From Pagrus major (lineage: Eukaryota; Chordata; Actinopteri; Spariformes; Sparidae), in contig NC_133216.1 of the NCBI RefSeq assembly GCF_040436345.1, positions 13,906,110 to 13,970,109 of the forward strand: a stretch of 64,000 nt of DNA, in the 5' to 3' direction. Below the pieces are notes generated by a model, which saw only the letters and a list, made by a program, of their open reading frames with translations, did not search any database and was not told where the DNA came from. Below are positions 26,101 through 38,894 of this stretch, piece after piece. Both the position numbers and the translations under genes were made by a program. The stretch's first letter is position 1. Each line of letters opens with the position of its first letter.

Positions 26101-26930
26101 TCCTCGTCCTTGTGGCGCTGCAGTGCATCCATGCGTAAACTGTGCGCCACGGCGCCACTGCCCGTGTTTACACATCAATAATGCACAGTGTTGTCAAGTG
26201 CAGGAACTGAGCAGGTCAGCAACCCTGGAGCAGATAGGAGATAAGATTTCCTAACTGTTTGTCTGGCTGCTCACAAACAGAGGCACAACTTCTCAGCTTA
26301 TGCTTGGATTTTGTTTCCAGGGGTGTTTGGGTTGTGCGTTTTTTCTCTTGGTTGTCCTTTTTGACGGCACCCTCGGGTCCTTCAGTTAATCCGGAAACAT
26401 TTTTTTGTTTTGGACCAGAGATAATGAAAAGAAGAATTGGCTAAATGTACACTTTTCTGAATGCATGTTTGAGTGTGCATAAGCAAAACAGAGCCTGGCT
26501 GCTGTTGGAGTAAATCAACTCTGTGGGTAGTGCGTAATACGTTTACGCAACGAGCACCTCTCCAGTCACACACCTCCTTAGTACACCTTGTTTTTGAGTT
26601 CCTGCATTCATCATAGCATTATCATTATTATGCATAATCACAAACGCATAGACTACATTGATGAGGACAAAAGAGCAGAGATGAGTGTCTGATAAGATAT
26701 TTTGCGCATGTTTTAATCAATATTTCAAATCAGTCTCCAAGATTACTCGGAGAACACTGGTCCTGTTGGTGCTGTGTGCACTGATGTGGGTCCAGCTTGT
26801 TGGTTTTTCTGACTGTTACGTGCAAAACAGGCGATACACAGATGCAGGACTGTTAGTGCATGTCTGCTTTTTTAAAAATCACATTTGTCTAATATTTGGT
26901 TCCCAAAAATAAACTATACTACAACATCCC
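23170..26930. other. Intergenic, nmd3 to sptssb; no gene seen
   Basis: No coding exon is supported. The stretch holds an imperfect local duplication (about 23365-23425 and 24050-24110), a dispersed repeat with GGTATCGAA / ATTGGTACC motifs at about 23690-24035, a short (GA)n near 24455-24470 and a (GGA)n run near 25580-25610. Around 26060-26160 a patch richer in CpG (GCGCGC, GGCGCC) may belong to the distal sptssb promoter. Confidence 0.5.
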
Positions 26931-27188
26931 TACGCTGCGCTGGTATGAGTGCATACCAGTGTGCTGCCAGTCTGTGCTGCCTCGGCTTGTTTGTCCATCC
27001 TGCTTCTGCTGCTGCCTACGTCAGAGGTGGTGCTGCGGCAGCGTCGGGCTGCAGCATGGTGGGACCGATGCGCAGGAGGATGCGACACCAGCTGAAGAAA
27101 GTTTAAAGATGCGGCACAAAGCAGCGGACTTTGCATGGCTGAAATAGAGCTGCGACCAAGACATCGAGTCCTCCCGAGCCTCCCACTG

Positions 27189-27239
<51 letters not shown>

Positions 27240-27503
27240 GGCCTGTCACGTCGTAGCTCCGCGGTCACTTCACCTGCACCATCTGCGAGCCAGGTGAGTG
27301 TAAGCACGAGTAGTGGGTGTGGTGTCATTCTCATAGTCTGTATGACCTGCTACATATAGGCCAGTGAAAGTAGCGAGGCAGCTTTTCGTTTACACAAAGC
27401 AGAGCAGAGCAGCGGCAGCGGGACGCGGGCTGTTGTCTGTGACTCGTCCTGTCGTTTTGCCTCATTAGTACAACATCCAGGGGATCTGACTCCGGCTGCT
27501 GAG
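26930..27503 (+). promoter_or_regulatory. sptssb: sptssb promoter and non-coding first exon(s)
   Basis: A GC-richer patch with CpGs stands out from its AT-rich surroundings upstream of sptssb. Two strong donors are visible: CCAG|GTGAGTG at 27294 and TGAG|GTAAGTC at 27504. Either or both may splice to the acceptor at 29877-29878. The leader region contains a 24-unit AC repeat (27190-27238). The transcription start is not placed. Confidence 0.5.
27190..27238 (+). repeat. (AC)24 microsatellite inside the sptssb leader/promoter
   Basis: Uninterrupted AC dinucleotide run, 56 bases ahead of the first candidate donor. It produces the meaningless Thr/His or Cys/Val runs in overlapping frames. Confidence 0.95.
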
Positions 27504-27949
27504 GTAAGTCAACATATAGATTTATTATGGCGTTATTATGATCATGCAGAATACAGATAGATGTGCTCCCACTATTAGAAAGAAAATCAGTCAGCTGAGG
27601 ATGAGATTTATTCATGTGACCATCCGGACAGGATACTTCTGCTTCAGTTATTTTGCAGGTTTTGCTCTTTGCTGCACTCCTGCTGTATAGTATTTAATCG
27701 AGCTACGTGCTGTAAAGAGCAGCTACCTTCTTGTTTTGTAGTCTCCCTGTTAGAGTATATTCTAGAAAGCCAGGTGCACCTGTAGCGCAACTGTTGGCCC
27801 CGCCCCCTACCTGTGCAGCAGGACCTGTTAACGCCTGCGGATACGTAAACCTTCATCTAATACACACACGTAGCTTTTCATCAGATATGTTTGAACGGTG
27901 CACTAATTACAAACAACATGCAAAGAAAGAGATTTCTTCCATGTGCATG

Positions 27950-28213
27950 TTAAAGAGGCACTGTGTAGTTTTGGAGAAGAAATCAAAGCTCAGAGTTTTA
28001 ATATTTACAATAATCGCCAAATATAAAGTAAGTAAAACAGTATGAAATTGTGTTGTCCTTTAAGGTCAGTTCGTTTAATCTGTTTATTCAGTCATGAAAT
28101 CAAAGACAGTTTGTATATTTAGTTTGTTTATGCATAAAAAAAAAATCAGTCAATGAAGATTTTTCTCTTCTAGTTACAATTTCCTCCCCAAAAACTACAT
28201 ATTGCACCTTTAA
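27950..28213. mobile_element. MITE family C, copy 2 (complete, 264 bp)
   Basis: Begins TTAAAGAGGCACTGTGTAG and ends with the inverse, CTACATATTGCACCTTTAA, with a TTAA at each end. It lies in the sptssb leader intron. Internal ATAAAGTAAGTAAAACAG sequence is shared with the 37.7 kb copy. Confidence 0.75.
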
Positions 28214-28785
28214 AGTGTATGTTTTAGCCTGTGCTCTATGTTCGATGAGGGTGGAATACAGTCGCTCTTTACCCTCCTCACATCACGTAAATTATTTGTA
28301 AGTTTCCCATGTGTGTATGTGTGTCAAGTGTGGGGATAAGTGGGGACTGTTTTGTGTCCATGTGGGAACTCTAGCTTTGATTTCATTGGTGTTTCTCTGA
28401 CTCCTGTAGGACTCTGAGCTCCCGTGAGGCCCACTTGGTTGTGGGTTTGGGTTAGAGAGGAGCTCACAATTCCCTCTCACACCACCTAATTAATAAACAC
28501 ATAGCCACAAGCACTGTTTTTTTTAATTCGAGGATTATTTTCCATTGTGGTTACGCAGTCGTCCCCATGGATAATAATTAACAAGAGGGAGAGCGTGTCT
28601 CAGTCTGTGTGTGTAGACTGTTAGTGTTCATTGTAGAAAATTATACATGTTGTGTTATCATTATGATATCCCGAGAGTTTTATAGAATAATCTTCTGTAC
28701 ATAGTGCTAGTCTATATTTTTTCCAGAGTAAATTTCCAATGTTTCCTTGCTGAATTTACCTAAAGGTTTTATTTAATAAGTAAAC

Positions 28786-29110
28786 TGTGGTGGAAAGTAA
28801 CCAAGTAGATTTACTCAAGTACTGTATGTAAGTACTTTCATGCTACTGTATACTTCAGCTCCGCTACATAACTTTAGTTACAAGTTACTTTAAAGGTGCA
28901 ATATATAAGACTTTTTGAACTAAATATTAACTGAACTTATCAACAGAATGTGAAGACGTCTGTGTATTGTGTTGCAGGGATATCTACTCAAACCCTGTCT
29001 CATAATACCACTTTGAGCTCCCTGTCCAGACTGCTAACTGCATGGCTAACTGAGCTAACTAGCTTACTACAGCTACATGAGTAGCCATGTGCCAGTAGTT
29101 CTTGTCCTTC
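28786..29110. repeat. Dispersed repeats in sptssb intron
   Basis: Two adjoining repeat segments. The first (about 28786-28890) is the TTTACTCAAGTACTGTATGTAAG type, also seen reversed at 36200-36420 and as fragments near 6750-6900 and 60950-61030. The second begins TTAAAGGTGCAATATATAAG at about 28889 and runs to about 29110. Its TTAAAGG start is the terminus shared with the MITE families in this window. Confidence 0.55.
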
Positions 29111-29151
29111 ATGTGTACTTAAACTTGTAATTCTTTGAGTACATTGTGCTG

Positions 29152-29701
29152 TTAAAGGAACAGTTCACCCAAAAATAAAAATTCAGTTATTATCTACTAC
29201 TGGAGCTTCACAGCAGAACATAAACAATTGAAGTAGATGGGGACCAAAAAAAACATAAAATGGCTCCATACAGCTTGTCCAAGTCTCTGGAAGCCCCGAG
29301 ATCTCAAATTGATTTGAAAGACATTATTTACAGTCTTTTTTAGACAAAATCTTCCCCTTTAGCAGCTACACTAACAACATTGGCATCCACTGAGTCTGAA
29401 GTGGGTGCACAAGCTCTACCGCACATTGATGGTGTAAATAACGTCCTTTCAAATCAATTTGAGATCTCAGGGCTTCCGGACACTTTGATTGTGGTTGTAT
29501 GGGGCCATTAATTAATTCTTTTTTTTTTTTTAAATGTTTTAAAACTAGTCCCCATCTACTTCAGTTGTTCAGGAGAATGCTGCAACACTGCTGTGGAGCT
29601 CCGGAAATGTTTTGTGGACTCTGAAACTTCTCCTGACTTTCCATCGGCATGCGTGAGTAGATAATGACTTAATTTTCATTTTGTGTGAACTGTTCCTTTA
29701 A
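29152..29701. mobile_element. MITE family B, copy 1 (complete, 550 bp)
   Basis: Begins TTAAAGGAACAGTTCACCC and ends GTGTGAACTGTTCCTTTAA, inverted termini of at least 17 bases bounded by TTAA. Internally it carries a long imperfect inverted arrangement (GGGACCAAAAAAAACAT against CTAGTCCCCATCTACTTCAG). Further copies lie at 45046-45626, 48968-49406 and about 38895-39109. Confidence 0.85.
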
Positions 29702-29886
29702 TGCGTCTGTGCCTCGACTGCAGTACCATTTTGAATGCAGGATTTGTAGTGTAGTGTTTTTACCTTGAGGCACTGCCTCTGTGAGCTCCCTCCCTCACCT
29801 TCACCTCTGTCTTTCTATCCTCTCCACATCTCTCCATCTCTTTCTTACGGCCACCACCTCCACCTCCCTTCCATCCAGCTTGCAAG

Positions 29887-30129
29887 ATGAACTTCAAGAA
29901 CCTTTTGGAGTACCTGGCCTGGCTGTACTACCAGTACCTGCTCATCACCGGCATCTATGTCCTGGAGCCGTGGGAAAAGTCCATCTTCAACTCCATCCTC
30001 TTCTCCGCCATCGCCATGGTGATCTACACCTCATATGTCTTTGTGCCCATCCATGTGCGGCTCGCGCTGGAGTTTTTCTCGGGGATCTTTGGCGGCCAGC
30101 CTGAGAGCACTATGGCACTCATGAACTAA
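29887..30129 (+). CDS. sptssb: Serine palmitoyltransferase small subunit B (complete, 80 aa)
   Basis: Small ER-membrane activator of the SPTLC1/SPTLC2-3 enzyme, which makes long-chain bases from serine and acyl-CoA. The whole protein is in one exon that starts at acceptor TCCATCCAG (29877-29878), 8 bases before the ATG. Visible features are the conserved WLYYQY near residues 12-17, LEPWE at 26-30, and a second hydrophobic span at about 33-53. The residue before LEPWE is Val25, as in subunit B, whereas subunit A has Met there; this residue is known to set acyl-CoA preference. The C terminus is a few residues longer than human (76 aa). Its position between nmd3 and otol1 fits SPTSSB. A candidate AATAAA lies at 31935-31940, but the 3' end is not settled. 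Confidence 0.95.
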   Translation: MNFKNLLEYLAWLYYQYLLITGIYVLEPWEKSIFNSILFSAIAMVIYTSYVFVPIHVRLALEFFSGIFGGQPESTMALMN

Positions 30130-33100
30130 ATGAAGGAGAGAAAGAGGCAGCGGCTGGGTGGATTAGCACGAGTCCCCAAATCATTTCCTCCTCAGCTCCT
30201 GAAGTACCTCTTTACCCCACTTTCATCCCCAACCCCAGCAGTCAGTCACCTCATCTAATCAAGACTGAAAACATGAAGATCTTAACGGAGCAATCTGGAA
30301 ATCAGAGCCTCACTATCTTCTTTACATCCCGAACCCTCTGGCCTTACCCCATGGTATTAGACACTCGACTCTACATTACTTTCACACCCTCGCTGTGAAA
30401 CGTCTTGTGAAATGTTGTTTGTCCTTTTTCTCTTTTTTTTGTTTTTTTTTTCTCCCCACATGTCCTGTATGAGTGCATACCACCTCTGGGTTTTGCATGA
30501 TAGGGTCATATGTGGGTGGTTCATTTGCATGCTCGTCTCAATACAAAATATAGACACTTTTCTTTTCATTGTGACTGTTAAGTCTTTAAAGGGGAATTCC
30601 AGTGATTTATGTAGTCAGTTCCATAAAATGCAGGGGGGAGAAACGAAGCAGCAGAGGTGGAGACGTCCAGACTTTAAGGCTGCGGTCAAATAGTCTGTTT
30701 TTTGCTCACAAAGGTTTCCAATTGAGAACCTGGAAATAAGCTGAAAAGGCTATTTGAATTCTCTAAATGCTAAGGAAAGGTGCTTTAATTCTGTCTTTCT
30801 TATCTCATTTAGCATAGTGTAGACTGGAGCATCCTTTATGAAAGGAAAGGAGATAATGCCGTCCCACAGTTCATCTCTTCTAAGTTCTTGTGAATTTCCC
30901 TTCACCTCTTTTTTCTTGACCTCAAAACGTTTTCCATCGTGATCAAGTAAAGTATTTTAAATAAGATATACGATGTAATTTTTTGACTATTTGACCACAG
31001 CGTCTAAATCCTAAAATACCTGATCCTACATTTCCCATAATACAACTCAATCAGGTCTTTTGGTAGACACTCCCTGACCAGTTAATACCCACTTGTTTAA
31101 ACTTAACACTCCAAGCATGTAACACAGCCTCTGCTAAAACTGTGTAGTCTCCAAGTTGAAATAGCGCTGACGTTGTTAGGTTTATTTGGGTTATTTGTCA
31201 GACTCTGTATCCGAAATCACAATTTACTATATAGTGCACTAATATTTTATATATAGTATCCTCAATGGTTCCAACAGTGGAATGAAAAATGAATAGTTCA
31301 ATGGCATGTTCACTCCTTTCTGCAATCTTTTCTGCAGTGCACTGCATTAAAGAAGAAATGTTGGCAATGTACATTTCTGCAAACTGCTGATATGCTGACC
31401 CTTGGTAAAGCTCAGGCTTAGGGTTAGGACAAGTTCATGTTTTGGGTTACCTCGCAATTTTATGATTGCTTAGGATCAATTTTCTATTTCTATCTTGTCA
31501 CAACGCTGTGTTTATGGTTTGGTTGAGTTGAGGCACAAAAAACACTTGGTAAGGGAAACAAGGTTTTGGTGGCCACAAAACTATCCAGTCGTTTCACACT
31601 TAACATGAACTGCGGTTGCCCGTTTGGCAGCCTTGTTGCCTGTAACTCCACCACTGTCCCCTCCACCTCCCAATGTGATAGTCAGTTATAAACCTGTAAT
31701 GTCAACGTGATATGGCACATTTTTATACCAATGTCAATATGGTACATAGCCTATGCCATGAACAAACTTAGACATATCTGTGGTTTGCAGAAATGTAAAA
31801 TGCCAACATTTTATTCTGGCCACTCGGCTCTGTGGGACTACGGCTGTTAGTAATGATGCAAAATGACAATGATTCATAATTGTCTCTCTCAGCTCACTAC
31901 AGAGTAAATTTTGAGTGTGCAGAGTGAATACGTGAATAAAGGAATGATTTCAAGCGCAGCCTGAGGAAACTCCCTTCAGAGCCAAAGAAGACTTTGTACA
32001 GCTGTTTTTACAGGACTCTGAGGAGTAAACTGAACATGGTGTATAAAATTGGTGGAGTGCCCCTTTAAGCATGTCTGTTCTTATCTCATCTGTGACGCCA
32101 TGTTATCACTGTTTGTGAATCGCTCTCTGATGAAAGGGGGGTTAGTCCTCATCCAAACATTTCTGATATGCACTTAATGTTACTGGTTGATCTATGGTTT
32201 TGTATCAGGACCACCATCACCTTGTTTAAGTTGCCTTTATGCACTGTAATGCTAACTGGCAGGGTACACCGCACATTTCAAGTCACTGCGTAGCTGATAT
32301 TCAAAGTGAAAGTTGATAGAAAAGCCCAAGCTATGCAATTAATCTAAAGGCATCACAATCAGGGGCCCTCATTTACTGGTCAAAGCGAGTAATAAAAGGA
32401 AAAAAATACCGGCATGTGTGCCGAGCCCTCTCTTTATCTCCTTATTTTTGACTGGTTGGTATGTCAGGAAGGTGTGCTCAGTGCTGAGCATGAGCAAATA
32501 TTGATACAACACACCTTTTCGTTTTAGGCTTGGCTTTGTTAATGACGAAGCTTTACTCAATCAACAGCGTCTGAACTCAAAGCAGAACTGTTTGCTGTCA
32601 CATGCAAAATGCAGTCAAATTGGCCTGAATGAAAAGCAAAGCCTGACTGGTGGAACGAAAACCCCGTCCTCCTCACCTATAGTTGATCTATAGAGAGTGA
32701 GTCGTATCTGGTAGTTGGGATGAGTGTTGCATTTAGTTGTGTGTTTAAAGATCATCTTTGATTATTTGTGCTTTGGGTCAAGGGCTCGCTGATTACAGTC
32801 TAATCATGATCTCTAACTTAACTTTATTTATATGGAGTTCTATATTTATATACACTGGTAAATGCTTGGCTGGTTACAATGTCAATTACCAAACATCTTT
32901 GATTATTTATATCTGTGTTCTCTTGTGGCCATAAATAACACATAATTTTGTTCTTTACTTTGTTTTTCCACGTGAAAAAAGTGCTTTTATATTGTTCCCA
33001 ATCTGTTGCATTTCATTTATGTTGTCTTAAACATTTTGCAGTCGTTCCAGACATGTCATGTACCAAGAATGAAGAGCTCTCTGAGAGGCTTTTTTCACCG
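30130..33100 (+). other. sptssb 3' UTR and downstream DNA; no gene seen
   Basis: Follows the sptssb stop without a recognisable exon. The first 1.8 kb to the AATAAA at 31935-31940 could be 3' UTR. The rest is AT-rich single-copy-looking DNA. Confidence 0.4.
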
Positions 33101-33113
33101 TTCACCAAAATGA

Positions 33114-33677
33114 ATGTTATATTTATACATGATGGCAACACATCACTGCAATATTCAGAAAATAAAGACATCTGAAGATACTTGGACAAGTCCTCGTCTG
33201 GTATTTGATGAATTCATGCAGCAAATAAAGTCTGTTATGCCTATAAAACAAGAGAAAATGCAAGTAGATTGGCTGAGGAGTGCTGCTTCACCAATGCAGG
33301 TTTCAAAAACAGGTGCTCTTTGGATCCAAGGACAGGAGAGAGGTGAGAGTTATACTTTGATTTGTGTTGAAGAAGTCATGACCAAAAAATACCAAAGCAT
33401 ACTGTCAGTTGTTGAGTTCGCCAACTTTACAAACATGGCTGAGCAAATAGGCAAACGTCTCAACTTAAGTCGTGCCATACAAACAAGATTCTATTCATGC
33501 AAATCATTTCAAGATAAAATCACATCAGCGAGGTACAATCAACAAACAAACAAACAAGCTAACGAACCAGCATGTACGAAGTTTTGCCAACTCACCAATA
33601 AAGTGTCTGGGTGTTTCAGTAGTGTGTCAGACTTCAACAAAAACTTGTTTAAATTTCCAATAGATCCATTTCAGTAA
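33114..33677 (+). other. Unexplained 187-codon open frame, doubtful gene
   Basis: The longest open frame in the window that no model explains. It shows no signal peptide, membrane segment or motif I recognise. The second half runs through an AACA-type low-complexity patch giving QQTNKQANE. The local base composition is AT-rich and no promoter or splice context was found. It may be chance, a remnant, or part of the sptssb 3' UTR. Confidence 0.2.
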
Positions 33678-34839
33678 CATATTTAGCCTAAAACACAGTA
33701 ATCCATGATTAAATGGTAACAAATAGGATAGATAGGAGCTTCTAGGCCCGCCCTAGAGCCTATAACAGCCATGACTAATCGTGTAGGCAAGTGACTAACT
33801 CTCTCCCCTCTCTCCTCACTCCTGATCCACTTACATGCCAGCTACAGTTTCAAAATAAACTTGGACATTATTATTAAATTTGAGCATGGACCATGTAAGA
33901 CTACATGATGTGGACCCATTGTGTTTTCCAGCTAACAGGTGGCAGTTACAGGTCAACTGCAGGCTTATTTTTGTGTTACAAAATTTAGTTGGGAAAAATA
34001 ATGATAATAATTCAGTGTGTGAAGACTCCTATAGATTAATGCCAGAAGCACTTACACAGCTTCTGAAAAGATCAGTTTATTACCTTTCAAATGAGCCTAA
34101 AGCCATGCCTGTACTCCAAATGGTTCGATAACAGCTTTGAATTTACTTTGGGCTACACTGGGAGAGGCGCTTCAGGATACATTTCCAGGAATAAGAGCAA
34201 GTTAATAAATGGTGCTCAGCGCCTATGGGATTCAACTCACAGTCTTCATCAGGGCTTACAGTATATAAAGGCTTTTGAATTTTGCAAAGCTGAGCAGTTA
34301 CTTTGAAATGAAAGAACAAACAAAACAAAGGCTCATGGGTTGCACATTCCTGACACAATTGACTGCACTACATTATGTGAAATCACACAATAAGAGGCAG
34401 AGCCACCAAACCAGTTCTCCCTAGACAGTGTAGGAATGAATACCCAGCGGCTTGTCTTTCCCTCCTGCAGGTGGTACGAGGTGACCGGCCCGTGCCAACA
34501 AGCCGTCCACGTCCGTCCTCTTTGTTGTAGCAGACACGTTTTAGATGATGAGAAGCAAAGCCTGTTTCAAAGGGATTGATGGCAGAATAATGTGAAATTA
34601 AATTTGCACTACACATGCAAATTTCCTGTAATGTTATCAACATGGACGGTGGGTGAGGGAGCAGGAAAATACTTTGGTTATTATCAGTGTCGCTGCAGTA
34701 GTAGGGCAGGCCAGGTAACTATGTTTATGCCTTGTAACTGGACACCTCCATCTTGTTTTTTGTTTTTTCCCAGGAACACAAATGCTGCACCCTCATTTCT
34801 CAACCTGCACATTCAAGCTCATTCTAAATTACGACTGAG

Positions 34840-34872
34840 GCCGTTTCCTTTCCTTTCCTTTCCTTTCCTTTA
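34840..34872 (+). repeat. (CCTTT)n short tandem repeat
   Basis: Five to six near-perfect CCTTT units at the start of a longer C/T-rich stretch that continues to about 35070. Confidence 0.8.
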
Positions 34873-35358
34873 TCCTCTTTTCAAGTCCTTTACCTCCCAT
34901 TATTCTTCTTCTCATGAAGAAGAGAGGAAGTTGGAGAATTTTACTTTCCTTTACCTGACTTCATCTCCTCACCTGTCCCCTTCTTTTCTTTTCTCTTAAT
35001 CCTATCATTACCTTTACCCCAGTTCCTTTCCTTCCCTTCCATTTCCTTCCATCTCCTCTCCTCTCCTCTCTTCTCCCCTCATACATCCTGCGTAGTAAAG
35101 ATTTTAAGTCTTCCTCGGGGTCTTTGAAGAGCTGTCATCTGTTGACACTTAACATGTTAATTTTTGTCCCGTGAAGGAAGAGGCCAGAGGTTATCTCCAT
35201 AATGACAAGGTGTACACAAAGCTATCTGCAAACACTTGGAGGGCTGGTGTATTGTTTCTGTTGTGTTTACATGTGGCCTGTGAATAAAACTGGGAGGCGG
35301 GGCTCGTAGCAACTGTGGAGTCCACAGACAGAGAGGTACGTGACACCAAGAAAACGAA

Positions 35359-35359
<1 letters not shown>

Positions 35360-35401
<42 letters not shown>
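35360..35401 (+). repeat. (CA)n microsatellite
   Basis: About 20 uninterrupted CA units. Confidence 0.95.
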
Positions 35402-35403
<2 letters not shown>

Positions 35404-35507
35404 ACACATACACCAAAAGTGCCACTGCAGCCTGGTTTCAGTTTACCAGGACCCCCAGAGAGTGCTCAAATATTAATATTATTGCCAATATTCAATCATT
35501 TCTAACT

Positions 35508-35609
<102 letters not shown>

Positions 35610-35764
35610 TAAGTGCAACGATTTAACAGCCCATTGTTCAGCTCTAACCTCCTACAGGTGTGTGTGCCTTTACAGTGAATGTCTCCATGGTAATGACTGC
35701 AGACTGATGTTTAGCCTTGATCTATGACAGACAACAATGGACACATTTAGACATCCACACCCAC

Positions 35765-35770
<6 letters not shown>

Positions 35771-35798
<28 letters not shown>
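35771..35798 (+). repeat. (AC)14 microsatellite
   Basis: Pure AC run, with an interrupted CCACACACGC lead-in. Confidence 0.9.
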
Positions 35799-35800
<2 letters not shown>

Positions 35801-36199
35801 TATTACAGCTTGTTCGTATTCCTTGAATTAACTTTCTGATGCCATATTTATATCTGGTTGGTTACTTTTCTAATCTGTACCCTTAATATTCTCTAACAAA
35901 ACAGAATATGCTTGTTTTTCTTCGGCTTAAAGTGCTTTTTTAAATCTAATTTGTAAGATTTAATTTTCAGACTCTCCTTGAGAAGCTTTAAGATTTCAAC
36001 AAATGTTTTATTTACTCTACTCATGAACCAAAAACCATGTAAAAAAGTGCACAAAAAGAACAATTACCATCAACTACTCAAGTGCTTGTGAAAAGGCAAC
36101 CAGAATAACTCATGAACAATAGACAAAGGATGCAAAAGGCCCAACATCTTCACTGGATTATTCAAACAATATCATCATATATCAGATGCAGCATGTAAT

Positions 36200-36420
36200 C
36201 TGAAAAGTAACTAGTAGGCCTAATTAAAGTTAGGAAATAGATGTAATGGAGTAAAACGTACAAAAGTGTAGATGTAAATGTAGGAGAGTGGAAGTATAAA
36301 GCAGCAGGAAATGGAAATAAGTATAATAATTGATTATTATGGAACTAAAGTACAAGTACCTCAAAATTGTACTTAAGTGAAGTACGTGAGTAAATGTACT
36401 CAGTTACATTCCATCACTGT
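36200..36420. repeat. Dispersed repeat, AAGTACTTAAGTGAAGTA type
   Basis: Ends with CTTAAGTGAAGTACGTGAGT and TACTCAGTTACATTCCATCACTG, a terminus I recognise as common in teleost genomes. It is the reverse of the segment at 28786-28890. Confidence 0.6.
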
Positions 36421-37697
36421 TAAAAGTCAGTTTTTTGAGTACAGACCCTTCTGTCACTGTTTGTAGAAAATATGTGAAATGTTTTAAGGCACTCACATGT
36501 ACATCAATTTTTTACAGCGTTAAATTTATTGCAGTTTTATCTCCTACAGCCACAAAATGAGCATCTTATAAAGACATGGTTGAATTTTATATTGTTCTGC
36601 ACGGCTAACAAACGTGACCGACTTCTCTGAATGTTTTCCAGCTCTCTGTATGACTCAGTCTTGTGATTCATTGTGAAACTGAATTTTGCAATGACTGTGT
36701 GGTTTTTGAGTCACTTGTGTAAGGATCTGCAACATAGAAAAGAAGATAAATGGATAAATAAAAGGACTGGACAGGACAATAAACCTGCTGTTATAATGCA
36801 TTATGGTGTCATTTAACAGGCTTGTTTTAAAGGAACGTTGTTTGCACTGCTGGGCGTGTGTGTGTCTGTGTGCGTCTCTGTCTGTTGTTATACAGCGTTT
36901 CAGGTTGGGGCTGGGTTAAACACACTCAAAAGGTCATTTCCAAAAAATCGACATTTTTATGAATGTATAAATCAGTTTTCTTATCACACCATAATCCATG
37001 AATTCTTTATTAGCCAGTAAGTTTTCATGTGTTCATTTTCCTTCTTTAATAGTTGAACTTCTCACTTTGACTTTACAGTCTTCATATAGAGAGAAAAACA
37101 AAGGCAAATCACCCACTGAGCAAACAACGATTAGATGAGACACAATAGCCCAAGTAGTTACATGTTTTGTGGTTCCGCTGCAGAGTTCAGGTTCACATTA
37201 TCATGTTCTGAGGATAAATTAATATGTTGTTTCATGTTTAACTCAATGTCAACACCAGATTTATTTCTAGCCTTCTCGCTGTGCAATCAGACAAGGTTAG
37301 TTGTGTGGCACTCATTTTGATTGTGCAATTCCTGGTATTCTTTGTTGATCAAAGATGGAGATGGAGGAGGAAGTCATGTCATGACCCAGCTCCCAGCTCC
37401 ACAGTCTATCTCAGATAGGAATCAGTCAATATGATTGTGTAGGAGTGGTTGGTCTGATGATAAGAACCTGAGCTCAGGCAGCAAGGCGTGAACCCACAGC
37501 CGGAGCCAAACCCTGACATGGTCGATGGACTTTCACTACAAAAAAAAACCATGTTGTGCTACGTTTGGCTCGTGGTAAATGTTGAGAACTGTAGCTTAAT
37601 AAAGAGGCTGGATTGTTGCTTCATCATAACCATCTAATATGAGCTGATGTATACTTTTGTACATACCTCAAATTAATACATCCGTTGATCAGGTATC

Positions 37698-37931
37698 TTA
37701 AAGTAGTAATGTAGTTTTGGAGAAGAAATAAAATCTCCAAATTTTTATATTTACAATATTAATTAGGTAATAAAACAAACTCCAAAATATGTATTTTTTC
37801 CATAACTGAATAAACAAGCTGTTGTCGGCGGAAAATATGGTCCCCAGAACACTGTTTGAAGCTAGAAAGGTGGCAGGGTCCGCCAAATATAAACAAAGTA
37901 AAACAGTATAAAAATTGTGTTGTCCTTTTAA
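37698..37931. mobile_element. MITE family C, copy 3
   Basis: Starts TTAAAGTAGTAATGTAGTTTT and ends GTGTTGTCCTTTTAA, with TTAA at both ends. It shares TTTGGAGAAGAAAT and AGTAAAACAGTAT blocks with the 27.95 kb copy. A unique insert of about 90 bases lies between those blocks. Confidence 0.65.
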
Positions 37932-38894
37932 CTAAAATGATATTTCAGCACGCTGTCTTTACTTCTACTCTGGGTACCTTTTTAAAGCACTGACAAATAA
38001 TAGTTAAGAGTCACAATAACAACAATAAATGGCAATGATAAATACAAGTCAGTATCAAAACATGTGTACAAATGTACTTCAGAAACTGAAAAAAAGCACA
38101 AGTCTGCCACCAAGTGGTCAAGTAGAGACAAAAATCTTCTGATGTGATAATCTCATTGTTTCTCAAGTAAAATCACAGCTTCTGAAGTTTCTGAATTAAG
38201 ATGAGAATTACTCTTGAGACTATCTGTCTCACAGAGTACGGTGCTGTATATTCATGGATAACAGGGATGTTTTCCTCAGTGTGTGCAAGCTGCTGTGAAG
38301 GAATGTTTGACAGGGTACCAAGAATTTTATTGTGAAACACAGAAGGGAGGGAACAGGACAGAGTTGTGTAATTTCTCTTTCCCTTGATATAAAACCTGTC
38401 CTTATTTCACAGGGTCATGAAATCTGTTAGGTGAGCTACACCTGATCAGATTGCTGTTTATTTTATATTTCTTTTATCATGATTTAGAGTTGGTGTGCTC
38501 GGTATGGGACCTTCAGGTATAACAGTGGGGCGACACCTGAGGGAGGTGTGGTAGTTTCTGTGGAGCTGCAGGACGGTGTAGGAGGAGTAAAGAAGGAGAT
38601 AGGGAACAAGAGGGTGGAAAAATCATCCATCCATTCATGACCCACATCTAGCGTCAACCTCTTGTGCTGTCGAGGTTGTTTCAGTTCCCCAGAGTCACAA
38701 CTCATGACCTCAAATCACTCTGGGAGCTTGCAGGATCCTGTTTGTTTTGTTCCTCTAACAGTGAACTAACAGATACACAGTCAGTTAATTATGTTGACTG
38801 ATAAACCAAAATACAGTTTTTGACATCAATATTCTTCAAATATTTGTAACATTTGTAATTAAAGGAATGGAAGGAAGGAAGTTTTTTTTTTTTC

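Noticed and set aside
26930-27359. Frames with long Cys/Val or Thr/His runs
   Set aside because: Translations of the (AC)n microsatellite in the sptssb leader.
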